The notes beneath the pieces were generated by a model. It made no database searches. It was not told the origin of the DNA and saw only the letters and a list, made by a program, of their open reading frames with translations. A stretch of DNA of 64,000 bases from positions 496,001-560,000 of the forward strand of contig NZ_JAHRYQ010000001.1 of NCBI RefSeq assembly GCF_020622065.1, written 5' to 3'. Numbering within the stretch: position 1 is the first letter of the stretch; the number at the start of each line of letters is the position of its first letter. A program made the position numbers and the translations under genes. Positions 1 to 10,364 of this stretch are shown in pieces. Source of the stretch: Geothrix sp. GTDB taxonomy: Bacteria; Acidobacteriota; Holophagae; Holophagales; Holophagaceae.

Positions 1-936
1 GGCCCGGTCGCCGAGCAGGTGGCGGTAGAGGATGCGGTAGCCATCCACCCGCTCGCCCAGGTCGGCCTGGGGATCGGCGGCGCGGTGGCGGACGCCGGCT
101 TCGATGATGAAGGAGAGGGCCCCCAGCGTGCCCATGCCGTTGCGGCCGTCGTCCACTTCCGGCGTGGAGGGCCGGATCTCCTCATCGGGAGGCGGCCCGC
201 CCACGCTGTAGCGGGCGTAGGGGTGTCCGGCCTTCGCCTGGAGGGGCGCAGCGGAGGTCACGGCCGCCAGCCCGGTGGTCTTGAGATACGACGGGATCAG
301 GGGATGATTCGCCGCATCCATGGTGATGACGGGCCAGGCCTCCCAGCCCTTGGCGGCGTAGCTTTCACCGTCCCGTCCGAACTCGTGGCCGTCCACCGCG
401 AGGTGCGGCTGGACGCGGCGGGCCACCCGGTGGAGGGCGCGGGTCTCGGGCTGGGCCAGGAGGAGATGGTCGCGGTTCAGATCCGCCCCCGCCCCGTTGA
501 CCCGCTGGTGGGCCTCGGCCCCGTCGGGATTGAGCATGGGCATCAGGTAGAGGTCCACATCCTCCGGGAGGAGGTGGGGGCGCTCGGCCAGGTCGCGCAC
601 CAGGGTGAGCAGGGCGTCCTTGCCGGCCACCTCGTCCCCATGCTGCTGGGCGTAGAAGAGCACCCGGAAGCGGGCCTTGGCGCCGCCCCGGTTGAGCCGG
701 ACCAACAGGAGCTTGCGGCCCTGGGTGCTCAGGCCCTCCTCGCTGACGGTGATGAAGTCCGGCTTGGCCACGCGTTCGAGAAACGCCAGCATCTCTCCAT
801 AGGTCACCGTCTGGCGCAGGGTCCGATGGTCTTTCGGGAAGGGCGCCTGAAGGGGCGTTGGACGGGACCCGGCCAGCCCCGGCAGCGCCAGCAGCAGGAG
901 GACCGGAACGGAACGCAAGAAGCCCGCGCCGGTCAT
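1..936 (-). CDS. M14-family zinc carboxypeptidase-like protein, secreted (C-terminus cut by window edge)
   Basis: The reverse strand is open from an ATG at 936 to the window edge, giving at least 312 residues of an incomplete protein. An N-terminal hydrophobic signal peptide (about residues 1-23) is followed by M14 peptidase hallmarks: HGDE at 99-102 (first two zinc ligands), NPDG at 136-139, LNRDH at 153-157 and a DGHEFGRD segment near 182-189 with the likely third zinc ligand. It is expected to hydrolyse peptides or peptide-like substrates outside the cytoplasm. Its ATG overlaps the stop of the cyanophycinase-like gene in an ATGA junction (933-936), so the two are almost certainly co-translated. 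The catalytic Glu near the C-terminus lies outside the window. Confidence 0.85.
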   Translation of the reverse strand, partial: MTGAGFLRSVPVLLLLALPGLAGSRPTPLQAPFPKDHRTLRQTVTYGEMLAFLERVAKPDFITVSEEGLSTQGRKLLLVRLNRGGAKARFRVLFYAQQHGDEVAGKDALLTLVRDLAERPHLLPEDVDLYLMPMLNPDGAEAHQRVNGAGADLNRDHLLLAQPETRALHRVARRVQPHLAVDGHEFGRDGESYAAKGWEAWPVITMDAANHPLIPSYLKTTGLAAVTSAAPLQAKAGHPYARYSVGGPPPDEEIRPSTPEVDDGRNGMGTLGALSFIIEAGVRHRAADPQADLGERVDGYRILYRHLLGDRA

Positions 937-1799
937 CGCTGGTAGACCTTGCGCGTGGCCAGGTCGATGGCCTGTCCCGGGCGGAGGAGGTGGATGCGGA
1001 GGTCCCAGAAGGAGGATCCGTCGGCGGTCATGTCCGAAGGGTCGAAGACCATCACGGCCCGCTCGCCCAGGACCACGGCCTTTCCGGCCTTCACCACCAG
1101 GGCCGTGGCCTCGTCGATGCCGAGGCCGAGGTGGTCGCGGCGCTCCATGATGAGGCTGAAGAGGCGGTTCTCCCGGCCCCGGCGCAGGAAGTGCTGATCC
1201 ACGACCACCCGTTCCGGCAGGAATCCCATGCCTTCCCGGGTGCGGTAAGCCCCGGGGCCGAATTCCGTGAGGGCCTCCTTGCCGTTCCGGTCCTCGCCCG
1301 TGAGCATCACCTTCGACATGATGGCGGCGCCGGCGCTGGTGCCGCCCACGCCGGCCCCGGCCGCATAGCGGGCGAGCACGAGCTGCTGGAAGGGAGTGCC
1401 CACGATCTTGTCGCCCACGAGGTTCTGGTCACCCCCCGAGAACCAGAAGCCGGTGCAGCGCCGGGCGCGGTCCAGGAGGGCCGGATCCGAGGCATCCTCC
1501 CGCGTGCGGATGTCGAGGGGGACCATGGTGAGCCCCGCCTGCTCCAGGTCGGCCTTCCACTCCCGGAGGGCGCCATCGGGATCGCTGGTGGAGGTGGGCA
1601 CGATGCCCACCACCCCGCCCTTTCCCCCGGAGGCCTTCAGGAAGGCCTCGAGGATCACCTGGGGCATGCCGCCGCCGCCGACGATGACGAGGGTGCCCTT
1701 GGGAGCTGGGGCCGGGGGAGCCGTGGCCGGGCCCCCGGCCGCCAGGATCGAGCCGGACAGGTCGAAGGCGAGGGCGAGGGCGAGAAGAAGTCGGTTCAT
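933..1799 (-). CDS. Cyanophycinase-like S51 serine peptidase
   Basis: This 288-residue protein has a signal peptide (about 1-21) and the S51 fold signature: SGGDQ at 121-125 and the nucleophile elbow GTSAGA with Ser155. Cyanophycinases cleave beta-Asp-Arg peptides of cyanophycin; related secreted forms act on isoaspartyl peptides. The secretion signal makes an extracellular or periplasmic role likely rather than turnover of an internal storage polymer. It overlaps the downstream M14 peptidase by 4 bp, and the pair forms a two-peptidase operon. The gap to the upstream TonB receptor gene holds a GC-rich hairpin, so that receptor is probably a separate unit. The exact substrate is not readable from sequence. 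Confidence 0.85.
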   Translation of the reverse strand: MNRLLLALALAFDLSGSILAAGGPATAPPAPAPKGTLVIVGGGGMPQVILEAFLKASGGKGGVVGIVPTSTSDPDGALREWKADLEQAGLTMVPLDIRTREDASDPALLDRARRCTGFWFSGGDQNLVGDKIVGTPFQQLVLARYAAGAGVGGTSAGAAIMSKVMLTGEDRNGKEALTEFGPGAYRTREGMGFLPERVVVDQHFLRRGRENRLFSLIMERRDHLGLGIDEATALVVKAGKAVVLGERAVMVFDPSDMTADGSSFWDLRIHLLRPGQAIDLATRKVYQR

Positions 1800-1817
1800 G
1801 GTTCCATCCCATCACAC

Positions 1818-1851
1818 AGCGGCGGGGCGGTTGTCCACGCGCCCCGCCGCT
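1818..1851 (-). terminator. GC-rich hairpin between TonB receptor and peptidase operon
   Basis: A perfect 12-bp inverted repeat (AGCGGCGGGGCG / CGCCCCGCCGCT) with a 10-nt loop lies 27 bp after the stop of the TonB receptor gene. There is no T-tract, so its role as an intrinsic terminator is unproven; it may be an attenuator or an mRNA 3'-end stabiliser. Confidence 0.45.
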
Positions 1852-1878
1852 CAAATCCCGTGCTGGCCGTCCGAAGGA

Positions 1879-4647
1879 TCAGAATAGGAGCTTGGCGCCC
1901 AGACGGAAGGTCCGGGGCGGCTCCTGGTCGAGGACCATGCCGTAGTAGGCGCTGCCGTAGCGTTCGCCGCGGGAGGTCACGGCCGCGTCGTTCAGCACAT
2001 TGAACACATCGCCGAACAACTCGAGCGCGCGCTTGCCGCCGAGGCTGAACTTGTGGGACACGCGGAGGTCGAGCAGGCGCCGGGCGTCGTAGGTGCTGGC
2101 ACCGAGTGGCTCGATGTTGATGTAGTAGCGCTCGCGGTTGCCCAGGCGTGAGGTCTGCATGTACCGGGTGTAGTGGAGGCCGCTGAGGTAGACGAAGCTG
2201 GCGTTGAACCGCGTTCCCCAGGGGGCCTTGTACGAGGTCCGCAGCTTGAGCTCGTCGTCGTTGAACCCGGGCAGGTAGCCGTCGTTGTTGTACATCGTGC
2301 CGACCCACTCCCGGCCCGAGGAATACCCGTTCGACTTCAGGAGGTTGCCCTTGTTGCTGGCCTTGGTGACGCTGAAGGACATGTCCCAGTTCGGTGTGAA
2401 GCGGCCGTCCAGGGAGAAGGTGGTGGCCGAGTAGGTGCGCTTGGCGTCCGGATCGTTGGTGATGTAGTAGTCGTGGGTGCCGTCCGCGTTGACGCCGGGC
2501 CGCTGGAAGGTCAGGGTCTGGCTGGTCAGGGGGTTGGTCACCGAGGTGGTCGAGGCGGACAGGGGCAGCCGGTCGTAGCGGGCCAGCAGATCCTTTCCGT
2601 TCCGGCGCACATAGCTGGCCGCCGCCGTCCAGTTCTTGCCGAGGCGCTGCTCCACGGCGAACTGGATCTCGTCGAAGTAGGGGTGCTTGATGTTCGGATC
2701 GAGGGTGCTCTGCTCCGAGACGCCGTTGCGGTAGTTGTCCGGCGTGAAGGTGGGCAGCGGCACATCGGCGAGCGGGTTGCCGAGGTTGGTCAGGCTGAGC
2801 ACCTGGGCGTCATCGTAGTTCGGCCACCAGTAGCGCTTCTCCAGGGGGTAGGCGCCGGGGATCGCGCGGTCGTAGTTGGCGCCGGAGAGCCCGTCGTAGT
2901 AGCGGCCGATGTGGCCCTTGAGGGCCAGGGTCTTGGAGGCGTTGGGCGTCCAGGTGAATCCGAAGCGGGGCGCCAGCGTGGTGGTCTTCCACAGATCCCC
3001 GCCCTTGAATTCCTCAAAGCGGAGGCCGGGGCGCAGGATCAGCTGGTCGTTGACAGTCCACACATCCTGCACATAGAAGGTGTTCCGCTCCAGCTTGGTG
3101 TCGAAGTCGTAGCCGCCGCCCACCTGGACATAGTCCGTGTAGACCGTGTCCCCGTCCGCGATGGCGTTCAGGGAGATGCCACCGGGATACCAGGCCTTCT
3201 CCTTGTCCTTGGCGCGGTCGATGTCGAGGCCGAACTTCAGGGCGTGGGAGCCATTTCCGGCGGGAATGTACCAGTCGAGGGACGCCAGCAGGCCCAGGCG
3301 GCTGCGGGTGTTCTCGAAGGACTGGTAGGCATTGTTCATCTGGTCGAAGCCGAAGTATTTCGCGTAGCCCGGGATGGCGGCGTTCGCAGGCACGCCTCCA
3401 TCGACATAGAGCGAGTACGATTCGCCGTTGTAGGCCTTGTGATCGTCGATGCCGTTGTAGCCGCTGGCCCGGAGGGTCAGCACCATGTTGCTGTTCAGGG
3501 CCTGCAGCCACTCGAGGCCGAAGGTGAAGTTCGGGCCGTCCTGCTTGCGGGTGGCCTCGGCCGCCAGGGTGCGGCTGGCGCCGCGGTGGTCGGTCTGCAC
3601 GGTGTCGTAGTCCAGGAACAGGGAGAGGGTCGCCGTGGGCGTCGCCTGCAGGGTCACATTGGCCATGGCCCGGGGCGTGGAGCGCTTCTCGGAGACGGGG
3701 CTCCCCACGGGCGTGCGCTCGATGGAGATCGCTTCGATGGAGAAGAAGTACCAGAGCTTGTCCTTGATGATGGGACCGCCGATGTTCAGGGCGAGGTCGG
3801 AGGCGGTGTCGCCCACCTTCCGGACGATGATGTCGGGCAGGGAGGGATCCGCCACATTGCGGTTCGCGCTCCAGCTGTCCTTCTGGTAGTAGCCCGCCAG
3901 GGACCCGGAGAACTGGTTGCCGCCCTTCTTGATCATGCCGTTGAAGTAGGCGCCGGAGAATCCGCCGAACTCCGCGCCGGCGCCGACGCCGCCGATTTGG
4001 ACCTCTTCGAACCAGTCCGGGTTGACCTGCACCCAGGCCTGGCCGGCGGAGGAATCGCCCACATTGATGCCGTTGATCAGGTAGGCGTTGGCATTGTCGC
4101 GATCACCGCCGAACCCCGAGGCCGACACCCGCGCGCCGGAACTGACGGTCAGGTTGACGCCGGGCGTGAGGGCCGCGATGGCGGCGATGTCGCGCTTGAT
4201 GGGCAGGTTCTCGATGTCCTCCGCCTTGAAGTTCCGGGTCGTCGTGGAAACCATTTCCTCGGCGCCGGACCGCCCCACGACCTCGACCACCGCCGAAGCC
4301 TCGGGGGACAACTTGAAGTCCACCACGGTGGTCTTGCCGAGTTCGGCGACCTCCTCGGCCTTCCGGGTGGGGAAGCCCTTGGCCTCCACCGTCATCGCAT
4401 AGCGCCCCGGAGGGAGGATCGGGATGCGGTAGCGTCCGTTTTCGGAGCTGACCGCCGTCCGGCTGCCGCCGATCAGCGATTCGGAAGTCACGCGGACCAC
4501 GGCCCCCTGGATGGGCTTGCCGTTCTGATCCAGGATCGTGCCCGTGAGGGCCGAGCTGGTGGTGCTCTGCCCGATCAGGGCCGCGGGACACGCCACCAGT
4601 GCCAGGACGAGCGCACTGAATCTGGAATTGCCAGAGCCTCTAGCCAT
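1879..4647 (-). CDS. TonB-dependent receptor with N-terminal carboxypeptidase-regulatory domain
   Basis: This 922-residue outer-membrane protein starts with a signal peptide (about 1-27). A carboxypeptidase-regulatory-like domain follows (about 30-120, with the NGKPIQGAVVRV and NGRYRIPILPPGRY segments), then a plug domain (about 130-245) and a long beta-barrel ending in Phe (RLGAKLLF), the usual BAM recognition end. This architecture is the expanded receptor family of Acidobacteriota and Bacteroidota that imports oligosaccharides, peptides or metal complexes. ATG 4647 is preferred over GTG 4650 because GGGAGG sits at a better distance. The RpiR regulator immediately upstream on the same strand hints at control by a sugar or amino-sugar metabolite. 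The substrate is unknown. Confidence 0.9.
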   Translation of the reverse strand: MARGSGNSRFSALVLALVACPAALIGQSTTSSALTGTILDQNGKPIQGAVVRVTSESLIGGSRTAVSSENGRYRIPILPPGRYAMTVEAKGFPTRKAEEVAELGKTTVVDFKLSPEASAVVEVVGRSGAEEMVSTTTRNFKAEDIENLPIKRDIAAIAALTPGVNLTVSSGARVSASGFGGDRDNANAYLINGINVGDSSAGQAWVQVNPDWFEEVQIGGVGAGAEFGGFSGAYFNGMIKKGGNQFSGSLAGYYQKDSWSANRNVADPSLPDIIVRKVGDTASDLALNIGGPIIKDKLWYFFSIEAISIERTPVGSPVSEKRSTPRAMANVTLQATPTATLSLFLDYDTVQTDHRGASRTLAAEATRKQDGPNFTFGLEWLQALNSNMVLTLRASGYNGIDDHKAYNGESYSLYVDGGVPANAAIPGYAKYFGFDQMNNAYQSFENTRSRLGLLASLDWYIPAGNGSHALKFGLDIDRAKDKEKAWYPGGISLNAIADGDTVYTDYVQVGGGYDFDTKLERNTFYVQDVWTVNDQLILRPGLRFEEFKGGDLWKTTTLAPRFGFTWTPNASKTLALKGHIGRYYDGLSGANYDRAIPGAYPLEKRYWWPNYDDAQVLSLTNLGNPLADVPLPTFTPDNYRNGVSEQSTLDPNIKHPYFDEIQFAVEQRLGKNWTAAASYVRRNGKDLLARYDRLPLSASTTSVTNPLTSQTLTFQRPGVNADGTHDYYITNDPDAKRTYSATTFSLDGRFTPNWDMSFSVTKASNKGNLLKSNGYSSGREWVGTMYNNDGYLPGFNDDELKLRTSYKAPWGTRFNASFVYLSGLHYTRYMQTSRLGNRERYYINIEPLGASTYDARRLLDLRVSHKFSLGGKRALELFGDVFNVLNDAAVTSRGERYGSAYYGMVLDQEPPRTFRLGAKLLF

Positions 4648-4650
4648 CAC

Positions 4651-4735
4651 GCCTCCCGAAAAGTTTTGGATTGGTGACGAAAAAGTAATGCTTTTGCTAA
4701 AAGCGAGTCAAGTTTTTTTTCATCGACCCCCGTGG
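4651..4735 (-). promoter_or_regulatory. AT-rich leader of TonB receptor with small palindrome
   Basis: The gap between the RpiR gene and the receptor is AT-rich, unlike its flanks. It contains a perfect palindrome, GCTTTT-gct-AAAAGC (4690-4704), and on the reverse strand a TTGACT hexamer just upstream of it that could be a -35 element. No convincing -10 box was found. The palindrome is a reasonable operator candidate for the adjacent RpiR regulator, but this is inference. Confidence 0.4.
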
Positions 4736-4793
4736 ACCTGTAGCCACCCGCCGCCGGACGGGGGCCGGGCGGATTCAAGCGACCGAGGGGGCC

Positions 4794-5636
4794 TCAGGTC
4801 TTGGCGAACTTCCGCTGGGCCACCCGCTCGACCTCGCGCAGCTTGCTCAGGGCCTTCTGCGGGGCTTGGCTGGCGATGGAAGTGGCGATGGCATGGGCCA
4901 GGACGCCGAAGGCCGTCACGCTGTGGGAGAAGAGGAGGTTCTCGCCGGGGATGGGCAGGGCCAGGGTGGCCGACTTGGCCAGGGGCGAGTTGAGGCTGTC
5001 CGTGAACACCAGGACCGGAATGCCCCGCTTGCGGGCATAGGCGGCGGCGTCGAGGGTCTCCTGCGTGTAGGGGTTGATGCTGATGGCGATGAGCAGGTCC
5101 CGGCCATCAAGCATCCCCACCTGGGTGGCGAAATCAGCAGGGTTGCCCTCCACCACCGGCAGGCCGGTGTTGATCAGGAGGTAGGCCAGTTGCCGGGCCA
5201 TGAGGGCCGAGACGCCATCCCCGATGGCCACGCGGATGCGGCTGCCCTTCAGCTGCTTCACCACGCGCTGGAGGAGATCCTCGTTCACGGCCTGGACGAG
5301 GGTTTCGATGTTCCGCACATCGCGCCGGGCCACCTCCAGGAGCGTGGCGGACGCCTGCCGGGGGGCCTGCAGGAGCTGCTCGCCCCGGCCGTAGTGTTTC
5401 TTGGCGACGCTGACGAGGGCCTTCCGCATCTCCAGATAGCCGGAGTACTCCAGCTTCTTCGCGAATCGCACCACGGTGGCCACGCAGGTCTGCGACTTGG
5501 CGGCCAGCTCCTCCACGCCCCAGAGGGCCGCCTCGTTCATGTGGGCGATGAGGCAGTCGGCGATCTGGCGTTGGCTGGGGGACAACCCCTGGGCACCATG
5601 CAGGCGGTTCAGCAGGGGGGTCTTCGAGGCGGACAT
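4794..5636 (-). CDS. MurR/RpiR-family transcriptional regulator
   Basis: This is a 280-residue DNA-binding regulator. The N-terminal 80 residues form the RpiR helix-turn-helix (SPSQRQIADCLIAH, then VEELAAKSQTCVATVVRFAKKL). The SIS sugar-isomerase fold follows at about 110-260 (IRVAIGDGVSALMARQLAYLL and DLLIAISINPYTQETLDAA). SIS domains bind phosphosugars as effectors. A longer in-frame start is possible, but ATG 5636 gives the canonical N-terminus. It lies directly upstream of, and in the same orientation as, the TonB receptor gene, which is the likeliest target. The effector is unknown. Confidence 0.88.
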   Translation of the reverse strand: MSASKTPLLNRLHGAQGLSPSQRQIADCLIAHMNEAALWGVEELAAKSQTCVATVVRFAKKLEYSGYLEMRKALVSVAKKHYGRGEQLLQAPRQASATLLEVARRDVRNIETLVQAVNEDLLQRVVKQLKGSRIRVAIGDGVSALMARQLAYLLINTGLPVVEGNPADFATQVGMLDGRDLLIAISINPYTQETLDAAAYARKRGIPVLVFTDSLNSPLAKSATLALPIPGENLLFSHSVTAFGVLAHAIATSIASQAPQKALSKLREVERVAQRKFAKT

Positions 5637-5655
5637 GGGGCCAAGAATAGCGTGG

Positions 5656-6843
5656 TCAAGCGGGAAGCTCGATCTGCTCGGCCCCCACGAAGGCCGCCAG
5701 CCGCTCCAGGGCCTCGTCCAAGCCGCGCCGGCGGGCCTTGGTGGCCTTGATCCCGGGCTCCCACCAGAGCCCCTTGATCTCCAAGACGCCGCGGTCGCGG
5801 TGCAGCTTGGGATCGAGGCGGCCCACCAGGCGGCCGCCCTCGAGGATGGGCAGCACGAAGTAGCCGTACTGGCGCTTGGGCTCGGGCACGAAGGCCTCGA
5901 AGCGGTAGTCGAATCCGAAGCGGCGCAGCGCCCTCGTCCGGTCGCGCAGGATGGGGTCGAAGGGGCAGAGCAGGCGGGTGCGGTCCGGAGGGTCGGGCAG
6001 CCGGGCCAGGCGGGTTTCCCAGTCCGCCAGCGCGTAGGCGGGGCGGGTTTCGCCATCGACCCCCTCCACCGCCACGGGCACGATGCGCCCCTCGGCCTCC
6101 GCGGCCCGGCACCAGGCCCGGGCCTCGGGCGCCTCGATCACCGCCCAGAAATCCGCCAGCTCCTTCGGCGTGAAGAGCCAGAGCCGTTCGGCGGCGGTGG
6201 CGCAGGCCCACTCCAGATGTTCGGCCGGGCCGGGGCAGGGCCGGTCGTGATGATCCGGCAGCACGCGCTCGGTGAGGTCGTAGAGCTTCTGGAAGCCTTC
6301 GCGGCGCGGTATCGCCAGTTCGCCGGTGCGCCAGAGGAAATCCAGGGCGGCCTTCTGGGGTTTCCACCCCCACCAGGGACCGCGCTTCTCCGGATGCTCG
6401 AAGTCCGAGGACTTCAGGGGGCCTTCCTGCGTGATGCGGGCTTTCACATCGGCCACCACGCGCCCGCCGTCCGTGCCGCGGAAGTGGTGCTGCCACCAGG
6501 CGTGGGCATGGATGCGCGCCCGGTCCCGCTCGAACCGGGGCTTCCAGTGCGGGAACCAGACCGTGGGGATGGCGGAGGCATCGTGGGTGAAGCCCTCGAA
6601 GAGACTCCGCTTGTCCTCCAGCAGCTTTTTCAGCTGCTCGGGCCGGTAGCCATCCAGGCGGCTGAAGAGCGTCAGATCATGGGCCCGCGCCAGGATGTTG
6701 ATGGTGTCCACCTGCACGAAGCCCAGCCGTTCGATGAGGGCCTGGAGCGAGGGCACGGTGGCCCGGCGGCCGGGATCGTCCAGCAGGCCCTGGGCCCCCA
6801 GGAAGAGGCGCTGGGCGGCGGAAGCGGAGACGAGAGGGAGCAC
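5656..6843 (-). CDS. YcaQ-like winged-helix DNA glycosylase
   Basis: This 395-residue protein matches the YcaQ/AlkX (HTH_42) family, winged-helix DNA glycosylases that unhook interstrand crosslinks and remove bulky alkyl-purines. Family features include an N-terminal LGFVQVDTINILARAHDLTLFSRL segment, a central FEGFTHDASAIPTVWFPHW segment, and a C-terminal LLCPFDPILRDR...RFGFDYRFEAFVPEPKRQYGYFVLPIL block. A QVD near the start matches the conserved catalytic region described for this family. I chose GTG 6843, preceded by AGGTGG; the frame continues further upstream without a good ribosome site. It ends 19 bp from the RpiR start but is probably an independent gene. Confidence 0.85.
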   Translation of the reverse strand: MLPLVSASAAQRLFLGAQGLLDDPGRRATVPSLQALIERLGFVQVDTINILARAHDLTLFSRLDGYRPEQLKKLLEDKRSLFEGFTHDASAIPTVWFPHWKPRFERDRARIHAHAWWQHHFRGTDGGRVVADVKARITQEGPLKSSDFEHPEKRGPWWGWKPQKAALDFLWRTGELAIPRREGFQKLYDLTERVLPDHHDRPCPGPAEHLEWACATAAERLWLFTPKELADFWAVIEAPEARAWCRAAEAEGRIVPVAVEGVDGETRPAYALADWETRLARLPDPPDRTRLLCPFDPILRDRTRALRRFGFDYRFEAFVPEPKRQYGYFVLPILEGGRLVGRLDPKLHRDRGVLEIKGLWWEPGIKATKARRRGLDEALERLAAFVGAEQIELPA

Positions 6844-6862
6844 GGACCACCTGAAAAAAGCC

Positions 6863-7045
6863 AACCGCAGAGGACCAGAGAGCGCTGGGAGAAGAGGCCG
6901 GTTCCAGGATGCCCGGACCCGGGACACCGCAAAAGGACCGGCCTGTGTTTGGGGCCTTTGGGGTCAAGGAAGAACGGGCCCCAAAGAACCCAAAGGGCGC
7001 CCAAATAAACCGCGTTCTCTGCGCGCTCGGGGTTCGCTGTGGTGA
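6863..7045. repeat. Intergenic repeat-like sequence upstream of the YcaQ gene
   Basis: About 210 bp separate the YcaQ start from the FadH gene. The stretch holds CCGCAGAGGACC...AGAGCGC near its left end and CCGCGTTCTCTGCGCGC near its right end, in roughly inverted arrangement, and a perfect 9-bp inverted repeat TTTGGGGCC/GGCCCCAAA (6948-6956 and 6977-6985). No open frame looks coding. The look is that of a dispersed intergenic repeat, but copy number cannot be judged from one window. Confidence 0.35.
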
Positions 7046-7055
7046 ATGGTTGGGT

Positions 7056-9083
<2,028 letters not shown>

Positions 9084-9138
9084 TCAGTGGGGCCAGTGTA
9101 GGGCCTGGACGGACCTACCCGGAGCCAGGGAGCGGGCC

Positions 9139-9795
9139 CTAGCCCCCTGCCGGGGGGTCATGCTTGGTCCGACGATAGTGGCGGCGGGCCTTGGCGCGGT
9201 TGCCGCAGCTGGCCATGGAACACCAGCGCCGGGACCGGCCGCGGCTCTGGTCGAGGAACAGCCAGGTGCAATGGGCCCCGCCGCATTCCCGCACGGGCGC
9301 CGTGGCCTGGGTGAGCAGGTCCGCCGCGGCCCGGGCGATGGGCCAGAGGGGCGAGGTCAGAGCCGCGGCATCGGGTCGCCAATGCCAGACCAGCGTCCTC
9401 CCCTGGAGGCCGAGGCGCAGGTTCGGCAGGGCTTCCCGGAGAGCCGCATTGAGCCGGGCCAGGTCCGGGCCTGGGATCTCCCGGTCCTGGGCCCGGGCGG
9501 AGAAGATGCCGTACAGCGCCTCGCGCAGGCTCCGGGCGGCCTCGATCGCCGCCGCGGCGGCCGGGGCCTTGGCGGCGGCCCGGGTGGCCAACGCCGCCTC
9601 GCCCACGGGGTCGATCAGGCCGGTCTGCCGGGCGAAGGCCACCAGCTGCGGATAGGTCTGCAGCCCGTCCGTCTCGGGCCGGCCGCGGTCACCCCAGGTG
9701 TTCACGAAATCCAGGCAGAGATCGCCCCCCGACAGCTCGAAGGGGCCTTGGGCGGCCAGGGCAGGGGTTTCGTCCACCCCTAGATGATAACCCAA
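9139..9795 (-). CDS. CGNR zinc-finger / ABATE-domain regulator
   Basis: This protein of about 218 residues has an N-terminal ABATE-type domain (FELSGGDLCLDFVNTWGDR) and a C-terminal CGNR zinc finger (CGGAHCTWLFLD then CSMASCGNRAKARRHY), expected to bind DNA. Such proteins are presumed stress or antibiotic-response regulators. The assigned start is a TTG at 9795 with AAGG seven bases upstream; a GTG at 9777 would give 212 residues. It is divergent from the DinB gene, with only about 70 bp between them, and that gap holds an operator-like palindrome, so mutual or auto-regulation is plausible. Confidence 0.85.
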   Translation of the reverse strand: MGYHLGVDETPALAAQGPFELSGGDLCLDFVNTWGDRGRPETDGLQTYPQLVAFARQTGLIDPVGEAALATRAAAKAPAAAAAIEAARSLREALYGIFSARAQDREIPGPDLARLNAALREALPNLRLGLQGRTLVWHWRPDAAALTSPLWPIARAAADLLTQATAPVRECGGAHCTWLFLDQSRGRSRRWCSMASCGNRAKARRHYRRTKHDPPAGG

Positions 9796-9804
9796 AGATC
9801 TACC

Positions 9805-9860
9805 TTGACAGGTTAGAAATGAGCTTCATATTTAACCTCCATTTAGCATCAAGGAGGTTA
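9805..9860 (+). promoter_or_regulatory. Promoter and palindrome overlapping the Shine-Dalgarno of the DinB gene
   Basis: A sigma70-like promoter is visible: TTGACA (9805-9810), an 18-bp spacer and TATTTA (9829-9834). Just downstream lies a perfect 8-bp inverted repeat TAACCTCC (9833-9840) / GGAGGTTA (9853-9860), whose right arm contains the ribosome-binding site of the DinB gene. If transcription starts about 7 bp after the -10 box, the left arm is not transcribed. A DNA operator is then more likely than an RNA hairpin. Confidence 0.55.
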
Positions 9861-9863
9861 TTC

Positions 9864-10364
9864 ATGGCCCAGACCCAAACCTTGACCTCCACCGGTCTGG
9901 CGGACCAGCTTGAGCGCGGTTTCCGAGGCGGCGCCTGGCATGGGCCGGCCGTAATGGAGCTGCTTGCGGGCGCCGATGCGTCGTTGGCCCAGTGGCGACC
10001 GGGCCCCGCCAGCCACTCCATGGCGGAGCTCGCGGGCCATCTGGCGTACTGGCTCGCGGATGCGGAGCGGCAGATCGTCGGCGCCCCCCGTCTGCAGGGT
10101 GGACCGGGTTCCGATTGGGGTCCCGCCGCGATGGACTCCGAAGCCGCCTGGCAGGCGGTCTGCGCAGCCCTGGAGGAGGCCCATGGCCGCTTGAGGACCG
10201 CCGTCCTCCAGTTGGAGGAAAGCCGCTTCGACGAGGCCAGAGCGGGCTCCGACACCACGATCCGCGGCCTTCTGATGGGCACATTGCAGCACAACGCCTA
10301 CCACGCGGGCCAGATCGCCCTGTTGCGGAAGCTGGCGGAGGCGGCCGGCGGGAGGCCGTCGTGA
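9864..10364 (+). CDS. DinB-family protein
   Basis: This 166-residue protein shows the DinB/YfiT-like four-helix layout: a first metal-ligand His in MAELAGHLAYWLADAER and the later HNAYHAGQIALLRKL motif carrying the remaining histidines. DinB-family proteins are metal-binding; many act as thiol-dependent transferases, but most are uncharacterised. The start at ATG 9864 is set by a strong AAGGAGG four to five bases upstream; a longer frame begins at 9819 without a site. The stop overlaps the GTG of the next gene, so the two are translationally coupled. Confidence 0.85.
   Translation: MAQTQTLTSTGLADQLERGFRGGAWHGPAVMELLAGADASLAQWRPGPASHSMAELAGHLAYWLADAERQIVGAPRLQGGPGSDWGPAAMDSEAAWQAVCAALEEAHGRLRTAVLQLEESRFDEARAGSDTTIRGLLMGTLQHNAYHAGQIALLRKLAEAAGGRPS

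Noticed and set aside
2173-4677. Forward-strand open frame of over 800 codons over the TonB receptor
   Set aside because: Composition artefact antisense to a well-supported receptor gene.
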